The position numbers were made by a program, and so were the translations under genes. From Meiothermus sp. (GTDB taxonomy: Bacteria; Deinococcota; Deinococci; Deinococcales; Thermaceae), in assembly GCF_026004075.1 (NCBI RefSeq), contig NZ_BPIK01000001.1:1342041-1406040 (forward strand): a stretch of DNA of 64,000 bases, given 5' to 3'. Positions 21,413 through 29,878 of the stretch are shown here, in pieces. Below the pieces are notes generated by a model that worked only from the letters and a program-made list of their open reading frames with translations, searched no databases and had not been told where the DNA came from. How positions within the stretch are numbered: position 1 is the first letter of the stretch; each line of letters starts with the position of its first letter.

Positions 21413-22135
21413 TTAGGCGGCCTCTTCCAGGCGACGGATAAAGGCCCGCTCGAGGTTGCCCGAACCGAGCTCGAGGGCCTCCTGCAGGCTGCCCTCAAAA
21501 ACCAGCAGGCCGTGGTCAATAAAGCCCACCCGGTCGCAGACCTCCTCGGCCTCGCTCATCACGTGGGTGGAGTAGACGAGGGTCTTGCCCAGCCCGGCGT
21601 ACTGCTTGACGAAATCCAGCAAAGCCCGGCGGGCGAACACATCCAGGCCAGCGGTGGCCTCGTCCAGCAATAAGACCTGGGGCTGGTGCAGGATGGCCCG
21701 CGCGATGACGATTTTCTGCTGCATACCGGTGGACATCTGCCTGACCTGCTTGGAGAGCACAGACGGCTCGAGGTGCAAAAGCTCGGCGGCCCAGGCGATG
21801 CGTTCCTTGAGTTTGGGCCCCCACAGGTCGTAGAAGCTCCCGAAGAAGTCCAGCACCTCGTAGCCGGTGAGCTTGTCGTAGACCTTCATCCCACCGTTGA
21901 CGATGCCCAGGTTGCGGCGCACCTCGAGGGGTTGCCTTAGCGCATCAAAACCTGCCACTTTAGCGCTGCCCCCGGTGGGCTTGAGCAGGGTGGCCAGCAT
22001 CCGCAGGGTGGTGGTTTTGCCGGCCCCATTGGGGCCCAAAAGGCCATACACCTCACCCGGCTGCACGCTGAACGAGATGCCCTTAACAGCTTGAAGCTTC
22101 TGGTAGCTTTTTTGTAGGTTGACCACCTCAATCAT
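21413..22135 (-). CDS. ABC transporter ATP-binding protein (NatA-like)
   Basis: The 240 aa ATPase has Walker A GPNGAGKTT near residue 38, signature MSTGMQQKIVIARAI near residue 134 and Walker B VLLLDEATAGLD, followed by the STHVMSEAEEVCDRVGF switch region. The sequence is typical of ABC-2 export ATPases of the NatA group. ATG at 22135 follows AGGAGG. It pairs with the permease immediately downstream, and a second ATPase-permease pair lies immediately upstream, so the operon encodes two related exporters or one hetero-system. Confidence 0.92.
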   Translation of the reverse strand: MIEVVNLQKSYQKLQAVKGISFSVQPGEVYGLLGPNGAGKTTTLRMLATLLKPTGGSAKVAGFDALRQPLEVRRNLGIVNGGMKVYDKLTGYEVLDFFGSFYDLWGPKLKERIAWAAELLHLEPSVLSKQVRQMSTGMQQKIVIARAILHQPQVLLLDEATAGLDVFARRALLDFVKQYAGLGKTLVYSTHVMSEAEEVCDRVGFIDHGLLVFEGSLQEALELGSGNLERAFIRRLEEAA

Positions 22136-22175
22136 GTAACCTCCTGCCAATCGAAGCGGTGGCGTATCCCGCCCG

Positions 22176-23003
22176 CTAGCCCGTCCGCTTGAGCTTGCCG
22201 GTGCGCTTGGCCCACATCTCGGCGGTGTGGAAAACCCACAGGCCCAGCGGAATTAGAACCACCCCCATCAGCAACAGGATACCCAGTTCCGGTAGCACCG
22301 AGGAAAGCGGCGCACCCACCAGTTTGTCGGATGTAGAGTCGGGGTGGTTAATCCCCATCAGCTTACGGCAGGCCTCGAGGGCATAGGTGGCCGGGCTCAG
22401 GTAGGCCAGGGGCTGCACCCAGCTCGGCAGCACGCTAACTGGATAGTAGATGCCCGAGACCAGAAGCAGAATGCCCTGGAAGATGTTGGTGGCCTGGGCC
22501 CCGTTCTCCGGCGACATTACCGGCAAAATGGCAGCCATCAGGCCCAGCCCCATAAAGGCCAGGCTGGCTACCAGCAACACCACCAAGACCCCCAGCAGGT
22601 TGGCCCCGTTCACCGAGACCTGGATAAAGAGCACCAACCCCACCAGGATCACGATGGTGCGAATCACGCTGAAAATGACCGCAAAGAGCGAGACCCCCGA
22701 AAGGTGGATGAGCCTCGAGACCGGGGCCATAAAGGTGTACTCGAGCGTCCCCTCCCAGCGCTCGTAGGAGATAGAGTTCGCGATCTCGTTGTACATGGCC
22801 GATAAAAAAGACCACAAGAGCACGCCCAGCAACAGCGTCAGGGTCAGGCGGAAGTCGTCCTGGGCCTTGCCAATCAGGGCAATGGTGGCCGAGTTGACGA
22901 TGGCGTAAAACACGAACACCACCACCCAGCTCATGTAGCGCCGGGTCAGGTGCCAGTCGCGGAAGACAAAGGCCCACATGGGGCGGATATAGCGTTCAAA
23001 CAT
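22176..23003 (-). CDS. ABC-2 type export permease
   Basis: The 275 aa protein has six hydrophobic segments, with the DrrB/ABC-2 pattern of a cytoplasmic N-terminus (RPMWAFVFRDWHLTRRYMSW), an SYERWEGTLEYTFMAPVS motif after the second segment, and ILLLVSGIYYPVSVLPSW before the last. The motif with conserved Glu is typical of drug and lipid exporters. It follows its ATPase gene by 28 nt in a four-gene minus-strand operon. The substrate is unknown. Confidence 0.87.
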   Translation of the reverse strand: MFERYIRPMWAFVFRDWHLTRRYMSWVVVFVFYAIVNSATIALIGKAQDDFRLTLTLLLGVLLWSFLSAMYNEIANSISYERWEGTLEYTFMAPVSRLIHLSGVSLFAVIFSVIRTIVILVGLVLFIQVSVNGANLLGVLVVLLVASLAFMGLGLMAAILPVMSPENGAQATNIFQGILLLVSGIYYPVSVLPSWVQPLAYLSPATYALEACRKLMGINHPDSTSDKLVGAPLSSVLPELGILLLMGVVLIPLGLWVFHTAEMWAKRTGKLKRTG

Positions 23004-23031
23004 AGTGTTCCCTTAGGTCGTGCAACAACCA

Positions 23032-23844
23032 TTAACTTTCGAGCTCTTCCTCATCGAAGGCCTCGCCGGTGAGGGCGATGAAGGCCTCCTCGAGGCTCTC
23101 GGTTCCGGCTTTTTGCTTGAGTTCGTTGGCGGTGCCCTCGGCCACCAGGCGGCCATGGGCCAGGAAGCCGATGCGGTGCGAAAGGCGCTCGGCCTCGGCC
23201 ATGTCGTGGGTGGTGAGCAGGATGGTGGTGCCTTCGCGGGCCCGCAGGTCTTCCAGGAAGGCCTGCACGTCGCGGCGGCTTTTGGGGTCGAGGCCGGTAG
23301 TGGGCTCGTCCAGTAGCAGGAGGGGCGGGTTGATGAGGAGGGCTCGGGCAATGGCAATCTTCTGCTGCATGCCGCGGCTCATCTCCTCGATGGGGTCGCC
23401 GAAGCGGCGCGACTCCAGGCCCAGTTGCTCCAGAATCTGCATGGCCCGCTTTTCGGCTGTGCGGGGCTCGAGGCCGTAGAGCTGCGCGGCGTAGAGCAGG
23501 TTCTCACGCGGAGAAAGCTTCTTGTAGAAGGCCGCGTCCACGCTTACACGGCCCATTTTGCGCCGCAGTTCGCGCTCACCCTCGGGTAGGGTGTGACCCA
23601 GCATTCGCACCATGCCGCCATCGGGGGTGAGCAGGGTGGACAAAATGCGAATCAGGGTGGACTTTCCCGAGCCGTTGGGGCCCAGTAGGCCGTAGGTCTC
23701 CCCTTCCCGCACCTGGAAAGACACCCCTTTGAGGGCCCATTCCTCCTTGAGGGGCGCACGAAGCCCATCGCGCTTGCGGAAGACTTTTTTGAGGTCGGAG
23801 ACCTCGATGGCGAGTTGGGTTTTGGTGGACTCGAGGGTTAGCAT
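23032..23844 (-). CDS. ABC transporter ATP-binding protein, first gene of the exporter operon
   Basis: The 270 aa ATPase shows Walker A GPNGSGKST, signature MSRGMQQKIAIARALL and Walker B LLLLDEPTTGLD, plus TTHDMAEAERLSHRIGF. The ABC domain is preceded by about 30 residues (MLTLESTKTQLAIEVSDLKKVFRKRDG...KEEW) that fit the extended DrrA/CcmA type. It is the first of four exporter genes and lies behind a short leader ORF and terminator hairpin (23922-24042), suggesting controlled readthrough. Confidence 0.92.
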   Translation of the reverse strand: MLTLESTKTQLAIEVSDLKKVFRKRDGLRAPLKEEWALKGVSFQVREGETYGLLGPNGSGKSTLIRILSTLLTPDGGMVRMLGHTLPEGERELRRKMGRVSVDAAFYKKLSPRENLLYAAQLYGLEPRTAEKRAMQILEQLGLESRRFGDPIEEMSRGMQQKIAIARALLINPPLLLLDEPTTGLDPKSRRDVQAFLEDLRAREGTTILLTTHDMAEAERLSHRIGFLAHGRLVAEGTANELKQKAGTESLEEAFIALTGEAFDEEELES

Positions 23845-23921
23845 AGTGGATCCTGCCTTGAATCAGTCGGGGGGCTTGGGGACTTGGGGCAGTTGGTTCT
23901 GGGTAAAAGCATCCTGGCACT

Positions 23922-23952
23922 CCAAACAAATCGGCGGCCCGAAGGCCGCCGA
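23922..23952 (-). terminator. Leader terminator (candidate attenuator) upstream of the ABC exporter operon
   Basis: A 9-bp perfect GC-rich stem with a UUCG loop (TCGGCGGCC at 23944-23952 on the minus strand with GGCCGCCGA at 23931-23939) is followed by TTTGTTTGG. A small ACGC-TTTTT-GCGT hairpin sits just before it. The structure lies 45 nt after the leader ORF stop and about 80 nt before the first exporter gene, so transcription of the operon must read through it. Confidence 0.8.
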
Positions 23953-23997
23953 AAAACGCAAAAAGCGTAACAAATGCGGGTCGGGTGGGGCTTGGGT

Positions 23998-24042
23998 TCA
24001 GGCAAAAAACCTGCTCATCCTGATAAGAATGCGGTTGCTCAT
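23998..24042 (-). CDS. Putative 14-aa leader peptide of the ABC exporter operon
   Basis: A short ORF encodes MSNRILIRMSRFFA and stops at TGA. AAGGTG lies about 4 nt before the ATG, and a promoter-like TACACT lies about 20 nt upstream. It is followed by a strong terminator hairpin and then the ABC ATPase gene. This layout resembles leader peptides of ribosome-mediated attenuation of antibiotic-responsive ABC genes such as bmrB-bmrCD. The peptide has no run of one amino acid as in trp or his leaders. Translation is inferred, not shown. Confidence 0.5.
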   Translation of the reverse strand: MSNRILIRMSRFFA

Positions 24043-24061
24043 GGTTCACCTTCCAGCACCA

Positions 24062-24091
24062 AGTGTACGCGCTGGCCGGGCCAAAGCGCAA
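24062..24091 (-). promoter_or_regulatory. Promoter of the ABC exporter operon
   Basis: On the minus strand, TTGCGC (24086-24091) and TACACT (24062-24067) are separated by 18 bp. Both are moderate matches to sigma-A. The predicted start lies a few bases before the ribosome binding site of the leader ORF. Confidence 0.55.
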
Positions 24092-24206
24092 GGGCATGCG
24101 GCGGAAATCACCACTAAATAGCGTGCTGCAAAAAATGAGCCTGGCCCTGCAGACGGTATGTTTTAGGGTAGAATCGGTCTGCTGTTCGACTACACGAGGT
24201 CAGAAC

Positions 24207-24539
24207 ATGAACGTCTTTCCCGAGTGGTTTAAGGCCTTTAAGCAGGTGGAAATCTGGCCCGGCATGGATATGGCGGTGCTTTCGGGCTACAAGGGGCAGG
24301 TGGGGTTTGCCCAGGTCTCCGAAGAAACCTTTGTGCCCGAACACGCCCACGACGGCCAGTGGGGGGTGGTGCTGGAAGGCCAGGTCGAGTTCGTAATCGG
24401 CGGCGAGACCCAGGTGTTCCGCAAGGGCGACTACTACCATATTCCCGCCGGCGTTCCGCACAGCGCCAGGCTGGCAGCGGGCACCGCCTTTATTGATGTG
24501 TGGGAAAACGAGCGCTTCCCGGCCGACCGCCTTAAGTAG
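24207..24539 (+). CDS. Small cupin-domain protein
   Basis: The 110 aa protein is a single conserved beta-barrel (cupin). Motif 1 is VPEHAHDGQWGVVLEGQVEF, with two His and the Glu, and motif 2 is KGDYYHIPAGVPHSARL, with the final His. These residues would bind one metal ion. The function is unknown; such proteins are often dioxygenases or isomerases, or ligand sensors. ATG at 24207 is preceded by GAGGTC and a TAGAAT hexamer about 30 nt upstream. It lies just before two enoyl-CoA hydratase-family genes, 16 bp away. Confidence 0.85.
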   Translation: MNVFPEWFKAFKQVEIWPGMDMAVLSGYKGQVGFAQVSEETFVPEHAHDGQWGVVLEGQVEFVIGGETQVFRKGDYYHIPAGVPHSARLAAGTAFIDVWENERFPADRLK

Positions 24540-24555
24540 GGCTCGAGGGGGTTTT

Positions 24556-25326
24556 ATGTACGAGAACATTCTGGTGGAGACCCACGGGGCAGTGGGGCTG
24601 GTGCGGCTCAACCGCCCCAAACAGCTCAACGCCCTCAACAGCGCCACCCTGCGCGAGCTGGCTACCGCCATTGCTGCGTTCGAGCAGGATGCCGCCATCG
24701 GGGCCATGGTCATTACCGGCAACGAGCGGGCCTTTGCCGCCGGGGCCGATATCGCCGAGTTCCAGCAAACCAGCCTGGCCGAGCTGATGAAAGGCCTGCG
24801 GGCCGACCAGTACGAGGTTCTGCGCAAGGTGCGCAAGCCGCTGGTGGCCGCGGTCTCGGGCTTTGCCTATGGGGGCGGCTGTGAGCTGGCCATGCTCTGC
24901 GACCTGATTGTGGCTTCCGATACCGCCAAGTTCGCCCAGCCGGAAATTAACCTGGGCATCATCCCCGGCGGCGGGGGCACCCAGCGCCTCACCCGGCAGG
25001 TGGGCAAGTACCTGGCCATGGAGGTGATTCTGGCCGGACGGGTGCTCTCGGCCTGGGAAGCCTTGCAGCACGGCCTGGTGAACCGTGTGGTGCCGGTGGA
25101 GCTGTATCTGGAAGAGGCCCTCGAGCTTGCCCAGACCCTCGCCGAACGGGCCCCCCTGGCCGCGCGGCTGGCCAAGGATGCCGTCCTGCGGGCCCAGGAC
25201 ATGAGCCTGGAGCACGGGCTGGGCCTCGAGCGCAGCAACTTCCTGGTTGCCTTTGGCAGCGAGGACAAGCAGGAAGGCACCACCGCCTTTTTGGAAAAAC
25301 GCAAGCCCCAGTGGAAAGGGCGCTAG
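24556..25326 (+). CDS. Enoyl-CoA hydratase
   Basis: The 256 aa crotonase-fold protein has RLNRPKQLNALNSATLREL, the oxyanion-hole segments FAAGADIAEF and GFAYGGGCELAMLCD, and the catalytic-Glu region AQPEINLGIIPGGGGTQRL, with both Glu present as in genuine hydratases (PaaF/FadB type). The C-terminal EDKQEGTTAFLEKRKPQWKG is typical. It hydrates trans-2-enoyl-CoA in beta-oxidation or phenylacetate degradation. GAGGGGG precedes the ATG. It is followed after 9 bp by a paralogue. Confidence 0.92.
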   Translation: MYENILVETHGAVGLVRLNRPKQLNALNSATLRELATAIAAFEQDAAIGAMVITGNERAFAAGADIAEFQQTSLAELMKGLRADQYEVLRKVRKPLVAAVSGFAYGGGCELAMLCDLIVASDTAKFAQPEINLGIIPGGGGTQRLTRQVGKYLAMEVILAGRVLSAWEALQHGLVNRVVPVELYLEEALELAQTLAERAPLAARLAKDAVLRAQDMSLEHGLGLERSNFLVAFGSEDKQEGTTAFLEKRKPQWKGR

Positions 25327-25335
25327 GGAGGAAGC

Positions 25336-26103
25336 ATGGAGGTACTTCTACGCGATCAAAACAACGGCGTTCTAACCCTCACCCTGAACCGGCCCGAGGC
25401 CATCAACGCCCTCACCACCGAGATGCTGCGGGAGCTTAGCAAAGCCCTCAAAGAGGCCGCCGCCCCGGAGGTGCGGGTGGTGGTGCTGCGAGGAGCGGGC
25501 CGCGGCTTCTGCTCCGGTCAGGATTTGCGCGAGTTTGAGGGGCAGCGCATCTCGTACAAGAATCACCTGCGCAACTACCGCTCGGTGGTGGAGGGTCTGG
25601 CCGGTTTGGAAAAGCCGGTAATCGCCGCTATTCACGGGGCCGCCGCCGGGGCCGGCCTGTCGCTGGCCCTGGCCTGTGACCTGCGTATTGCTTCTACCGA
25701 CGCGGTGCTGACCACCGGCTTTAGCAGGATTGGCCTGATCCCCGATGCGGGCATGAACTACCACCTGCCGCGCATGGTGGGCTACGCCAGGGCCTTCGAA
25801 CTCGAGGTGCTCTCAGAGCGCCTCAAGGCCGAGGAGGCCCTGGCCCTGGGCCTGGTAAACCGGGTGGTGCCCGCCGAAAGCTTTGCCGAGGAGGTGGCCC
25901 GGCTGGCGGGTGAGCTGGCCCTGGGCCCCACCAAAACCTACGGCCTGATTAAGCGGGCCCTGCGGCGCAGCGCGGGGGCCAGCCTCGAGGAGATGCTCGA
26001 GTACGAGGCCCTGCTGCAGGAGGTGGCGGGCCGCACCGAGGATCACCAGGAGGGCGTGCAGGCTTTTTACGAGAAGCGCCCCCCGCGCTTCCAGGGCAGG
26101 TAG
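25336..26103 (+). CDS. Enoyl-CoA hydratase/isomerase, PaaG-like
   Basis: The 255 aa crotonase-family protein resembles PaaG, the 1,2-epoxyphenylacetyl-CoA isomerase. It has CSGQDLREFEG, HGAAAGAGLSLALACDLRIAS and TGFSRIGLIPDAGMNYHLPR, where the hydratase Glu pair is replaced and Asp in PDAG serves as the isomerase acid/base residue. The end is TEDHQEGVQAFYEKRPPRFQG. Its partnership with the preceding hydratase suggests aromatic-acid or unusual fatty-acid degradation. No other paa genes are in this window, so the pathway is not proven. Confidence 0.87.
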   Translation: MEVLLRDQNNGVLTLTLNRPEAINALTTEMLRELSKALKEAAAPEVRVVVLRGAGRGFCSGQDLREFEGQRISYKNHLRNYRSVVEGLAGLEKPVIAAIHGAAAGAGLSLALACDLRIASTDAVLTTGFSRIGLIPDAGMNYHLPRMVGYARAFELEVLSERLKAEEALALGLVNRVVPAESFAEEVARLAGELALGPTKTYGLIKRALRRSAGASLEEMLEYEALLQEVAGRTEDHQEGVQAFYEKRPPRFQGR

Positions 26104-26112
26104 ACTAGCGGC

Positions 26113-26694
26113 GTGGTTCGCTACCTCAAGGGAACGGTACTGAAAAAAAGCCCCAGCAGCGTGGTCTTGCTGGTGGGGGGGGTGGGCCTCGAGGCGAGCT
26201 GTCCGGCCTCGACGCTGGCCCAGCTCATCGAGGGGCAGGAAGCCGCTTTGCACACCAAGCTGGTGGTGCGCGAGGACGACCTGTCGCTTTTTGGCTTTGC
26301 CGATGAACGCAGCCTGGAACTGTTCGAGCTTTTGCTCTCGGTCTCGGGGGTGGGGCCCAAAGTGGCCCTGAACCTGCTTTCCTCCCAGACCCCCGCCCTG
26401 CTGGCGCGGGCCCTGGCCGAAGGCGACCTGCGCCTGCTCACGGCGGCCCAGGGGGTGGGCAAGAAGCTGGCCGAGCGCATCGCGCTCGAGCTGCGCAGCA
26501 AGGTGCCGGCCCACCTGATGGGCGAAGGAGGCCATCTGGTCCGTAGCAGCCAGACCGAGGAAGCTGAGCTGGCCCTCATCACCCTGGGCTTCCGCGAGGG
26601 CCAGGTGCGGAGCGTGGTGGCCGAGATCGCCCAGAAAAACCCCGAGGCCGGCACCCAGGAACTTATCAAGCTAGCCCTAAAAGCCCTGCGCTAG
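26113..26694 (+). CDS. ruvA: Holliday junction branch migration protein RuvA
   Basis: RuvA binds Holliday junctions and loads the RuvB motor. The 193 aa protein has an N-terminal OB-fold (VRYLKGTVLKKSPSSVVLLV..GVGLEAS), HhH motifs in LLLSVSGVGPKVALNLLS and LLTAAQGVGKKLAERIALEL, and the C-terminal RuvB-binding domain EAELALITLGFREGQVRSVV. The start is GTG at 26113. TAGACT at 26101-26106 overlaps the paaG-like gene's stop codon and ends 6 nt before the GTG, so the transcript is probably leaderless. Confidence 0.96.
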   Translation: MVRYLKGTVLKKSPSSVVLLVGGVGLEASCPASTLAQLIEGQEAALHTKLVVREDDLSLFGFADERSLELFELLLSVSGVGPKVALNLLSSQTPALLARALAEGDLRLLTAAQGVGKKLAERIALELRSKVPAHLMGEGGHLVRSSQTEEAELALITLGFREGQVRSVVAEIAQKNPEAGTQELIKLALKALR

Positions 26695-26843
26695 CACATC
26701 TGGATCAGACGCTAAATCGACTTGAGCTCTTTTCAGAGCGCTCGTCCCGGCACTTTTTTTAGGTCATTGTGCTGCCTGCAGGGCAGTAGCGCGCCAGGGT
26801 GCTCTCATACCAGATTCACCGTGCGGCGCTAGATTCCGTAGGA

Positions 26844-27395
26844 ATGGAGCGAATGCACGGCACCACCATTGTGGCAGTTCGTCGAGACGGTGTCACGGCA
26901 ATTGCAGGCGACGGGCAGGTCACCCTCGGTCAGACCATTATGAAGACCGGGGCTGTTAAGGTTCGTCGCCTCGAGCAAGGCGAAGGCATTCTGGTTGGTT
27001 TTGCTGGCGCTGTGGCCGATGCCCTCATGTTGCTGGAAAAGTTTGAAGGTGCGCTCTCCAGCGCCAAGGGCAACCTCCAACGGGCTGCTATTGAAACCGC
27101 CAAGCTCTGGCGGAGCGACCGCATCCTAAGGAACCTCGAGGCCATGCTGGTTCTAGCCGACCGCGACAACCTGCTGCTGCTCTCCGGCAACGGCGAGGTG
27201 CTGAGTCCCGATGAGCCGGTGCTGGCAGTAGGCTCTGGGGGCCCCTATGCCCTTTCAGCAGCAAAAGCCCTGCTGCGCTACTCGAGCCTTCCGGCCCCCC
27301 AGATCGCCGAGCAGGCCATCCGCATTGCTGGTGAGATAGACCTGTACACCAGCGGACAGGCCACACAGGTCTTGAGCGTAGGGGGTGCGTCATGA
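26844..27395 (+). CDS. hslV: ATP-dependent protease subunit HslV
   Basis: HslV is the proteasome-like peptidase of the HslUV machine. The sequence RMHGTTIVAVRRDGVTAIAG exposes the catalytic Thr after removal of a short propeptide, and GDGQVTLGQTIMK and AVGSGGPYALSAAKALL are conserved. I chose ATG at 26844; ATG at 26853 (MHGTT) is an equally plausible start with GGAG before it. An upstream open frame from 26799 does not look like HslV. The end overlaps hslU by four bases. Confidence 0.94.
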   Translation: MERMHGTTIVAVRRDGVTAIAGDGQVTLGQTIMKTGAVKVRRLEQGEGILVGFAGAVADALMLLEKFEGALSSAKGNLQRAAIETAKLWRSDRILRNLEAMLVLADRDNLLLLSGNGEVLSPDEPVLAVGSGGPYALSAAKALLRYSSLPAPQIAEQAIRIAGEIDLYTSGQATQVLSVGGAS

Positions 27396-28645
27396 ACCTG
27401 ACCCCCGCCGAAATTGTGCGCGAGCTGGATAAGCATATCGTTGGGCAGGCCGCCGCCAAACGCGCGGTGGCGGTGGCGCTCCGCAACCGGATACGCCGCA
27501 AGAAACTACCGCCTGAGCTGGCACGTGAGGTCATGCCCAAAAACATCTTGATGATCGGCCCAACGGGCGTGGGCAAGACCGAGATTGCCCGGCGGCTGGC
27601 CCGGCTGGCGGGTGCACCCTTTCTGAAGGTAGAGGCCACCAAATTTACCGAGGTGGGCTATGTAGGTCGCGACGTGGACTCCATCGTGCGTGACCTGGCC
27701 GAGGCTTCCTACCAGCTGGTGATGCAGGAGATGAAGGCCAAAGTGGAGGGGCGGGCTCAAAGCCTGGCCGAAGATGAGATAGCCTCGCTTTTACGCATTC
27801 AGCCCCATGAGCTGCGAACAGGTCGCTACAACGACCAGATGGTTGAAATTGAGGTGTCCGAGGAAGCCCGCCTGCCCATGATGGGTATGTTTGGCGGCGA
27901 GCAAATGCAAGGCCTGCAAGACATGCTCAAAGGGCTGATGCCCCAGCGCAGGGTGCGGCGCAAGCTGCGGGTCAAAGAGGCCCTGGAGATCCTCAAAAAC
28001 CAGGAAGCGGAACGCCTCGTAGACAAGGAAGAAGCCACTCAAGAGGCCCTGCGACGGGCTCAGGAAGAGGGCATCGTGTTTATCGATGAGATGGATAAGA
28101 TCGCTCGTAGCAAGGGTGCGGTCGGCGGGCCGGATGTCTCAGGGGAAGGCGTACAGCGGGATCTGCTTCCCATCGTGGAGGGAACCGTGGTCTCGACCCG
28201 CCTGGGGCCGGTCTCAACCGATCATGTGCTGTTCATTGCCGCCGGGGCCTTTCACGTTTCCAAGCCCTCCGATCTGATTCCAGAACTACAAGGCCGCTTC
28301 CCCATCCGGGTGGAGCTCGAGCCTCTGGGGCCACAGGAGTTCGAGCGTATCCTGCGCGAGCCGGAAAACTCGCTCATCAAGCAGTACTCCGCCTTGCTCG
28401 CCGCCGACGAGACCGAGCTTCATTTCACCCCCGAGGCCATCCAGGCAGTGGCGCGGTTTGCTCACCAAGCTAACCAAGAGTTAGAGGATATTGGCGCCAG
28501 GCGACTCGCCACGGTGCTGGAGCGGCTTTTGGAAGAAGTCTCGTTTCAAACCGGTTTAGGCCGAGTCGAGGTAACGAAGGAGTATGTGGAAGCCCGGCTC
28601 AAAGATGTGCTTGCCTCCCCCGATCTTTCCCGTTACATCCTATGA
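27392..28645 (+). CDS. hslU: ATP-dependent protease ATPase subunit HslU
   Basis: HslU is the AAA+ unfoldase that feeds HslV. The 417 aa protein begins LTPAEIVRELDKHIVGQAAAKR, has Walker A IGPTGVGKTEIA near residue 55, the pore motif GYVGRD, Walker B IVFIDEMDKIA and GRFPIRVEL, and ends with the HslV-activating C-terminus LSRYIL. It is slightly shorter than E. coli HslU, mainly in the I domain (about residues 110-210). It is translationally coupled to hslV. Confidence 0.96.
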   Translation: MNLTPAEIVRELDKHIVGQAAAKRAVAVALRNRIRRKKLPPELAREVMPKNILMIGPTGVGKTEIARRLARLAGAPFLKVEATKFTEVGYVGRDVDSIVRDLAEASYQLVMQEMKAKVEGRAQSLAEDEIASLLRIQPHELRTGRYNDQMVEIEVSEEARLPMMGMFGGEQMQGLQDMLKGLMPQRRVRRKLRVKEALEILKNQEAERLVDKEEATQEALRRAQEEGIVFIDEMDKIARSKGAVGGPDVSGEGVQRDLLPIVEGTVVSTRLGPVSTDHVLFIAAGAFHVSKPSDLIPELQGRFPIRVELEPLGPQEFERILREPENSLIKQYSALLAADETELHFTPEAIQAVARFAHQANQELEDIGARRLATVLERLLEEVSFQTGLGRVEVTKEYVEARLKDVLASPDLSRYIL

Positions 28646-28746
28646 AGCCCTGGGGCATTTTGTGAAACCTTGGCCAACACAATCTTGCACAGCCGTGCCG
28701 TCCAATAAACTACAGCAACCTACAAGTTGTACGATTTAGGAGGAAG

Positions 28747-29814
28747 ATGATGCGTTTTTGGTTCTTTGTGCTGGCGCTAACAATGGGAAGCGTTCTGGCG
28801 CAGCAAAACCCCGCCCAACCTGCGCCTAAACCACAGACCCAGGCCAGCTTGTGTGCTTTGCTCTACGAGGCCGGGCGTCCGGAAGCAGCGCTGCCGGCCT
28901 GTGAACGAGCTGTAAAAGACGCCCCCAGCGCCGAAAATCTTTACCTGCTGGCCCGGGTGCAGTCTGAGTTGAACCGCTTCACTGCGGCCACTGAAAACTT
29001 GCGTCGCTCGATTACCCTCAACAGCAGCTTCATCCAGTCGTATGTGGCCCTAGCGCAGGTATACGTGCGTCAGTATCTGCTGTCGGAAAGCCGCGAAGCA
29101 GCCAAGGGTTTACTGGATCAAGCCCTGAGCATCCTGCGTGAAGCCGAACGGGTCAATCCCAAGTATGCCCCCATCTATGCAACGCGTGGAACCGTCTTGG
29201 CTTATCAGAACAAGTTAGATCAGGCAGTAGAATCCATCAATCGCGCTCTGGCCATCAAGGATGAACCGGTGGTGCGGGCTTTACTGGCCGACATCTACAT
29301 TCGGCAGGGTAAGTGGGATGAGGCCCTCAAGAATTACGACGAAGCAGTGAAGGCAGCCCCCAAGAACTCGAGCTTGCGTATCAAGTACGGTAGCCTGCTG
29401 CTGCTCAGGGGCAATGTAGATCTAGCCATTGAGCACCTAGACCAGGCCGTAATCCTGAGCCCTGGCAACGCCGAAGCCTGGTTACGACGGGGCGATGCTT
29501 ACTACGAGAAAAAAGACTGGCAGCAAGCCGGGGTTTCCTACCAGCAGGCCGTAGCCCTCTCACCGGTGCGTTATCCGGATGCCTATATTGGCCTAGGTCA
29601 GGTGCTGATTGAGCTAAAGGACTATCAAAAGGCTCGCTTCAACTTCACCAAGGCCGTGGCCCTGGAGCAGGACAATCCGGTCTACCGCTTCTGGCTGTGC
29701 CGCGCCAACGAGCTGCTGGGGGATAAAGCCGGCGCGAAGGCACAGTGCGAACATGCCCTCAAGCTGCGGCCCGACTTCAAAGAAGCGCAGGACGTACTAA
29801 ACCGCTTGAAGTGA
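28747..29814 (+). CDS. Secreted TPR-repeat protein
   Basis: The 355 aa protein starts with a signal peptide (MMRFWFFVLALTMGSVLAQQ, cleavage likely after LAQ) and contains about eight tetratricopeptide-like repeats. Clear units include NAEAWLRRGDAYYEKKDWQQ, VVRALLADIYIRQGKWDEAL and NPKYAPIYATRGTVLAYQNK. TPR arrays are protein-binding scaffolds; the partner is unknown. AGGAGG precedes two adjacent ATG codons (28747 and 28750). A gene-free 101 bp separates it from hslU. Confidence 0.88.
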   Translation: MMRFWFFVLALTMGSVLAQQNPAQPAPKPQTQASLCALLYEAGRPEAALPACERAVKDAPSAENLYLLARVQSELNRFTAATENLRRSITLNSSFIQSYVALAQVYVRQYLLSESREAAKGLLDQALSILREAERVNPKYAPIYATRGTVLAYQNKLDQAVESINRALAIKDEPVVRALLADIYIRQGKWDEALKNYDEAVKAAPKNSSLRIKYGSLLLLRGNVDLAIEHLDQAVILSPGNAEAWLRRGDAYYEKKDWQQAGVSYQQAVALSPVRYPDAYIGLGQVLIELKDYQKARFNFTKAVALEQDNPVYRFWLCRANELLGDKAGAKAQCEHALKLRPDFKEAQDVLNRLK

Positions 29815-29823
29815 GTTTACTGG

Positions 29824-29855
29824 GCTTGAAGGCCAATTGGAGCTTTTTTATTTTA
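29824..29855 (+). terminator. Probable terminator after the TPR gene
   Basis: A short imperfect hairpin (AAGGCC-AATT-GGAGCTT, about 29829-29845) is followed by TTTTTTATTTT on the plus strand, 10-30 nt after the TPR stop codon. The stem has mismatches, but the T-run is strong. Confidence 0.55.
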
Positions 29856-29878
29856 GTATGCTACCAACATTAGATAGA

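Noticed and set aside
23998-24042. Classical amino-acid biosynthetic leader (trp/his/ilv type)
   Set aside because: The peptide MSNRILIRMSRFFA has no run of one amino acid and the downstream genes are exporters.
26695-26843. CIRCE or other heat-shock operator before hslVU
   Set aside because: Only short dyads (CTGCC-TGCA-GGCAG and GAGCGCTC) are present; the CIRCE consensus is absent.
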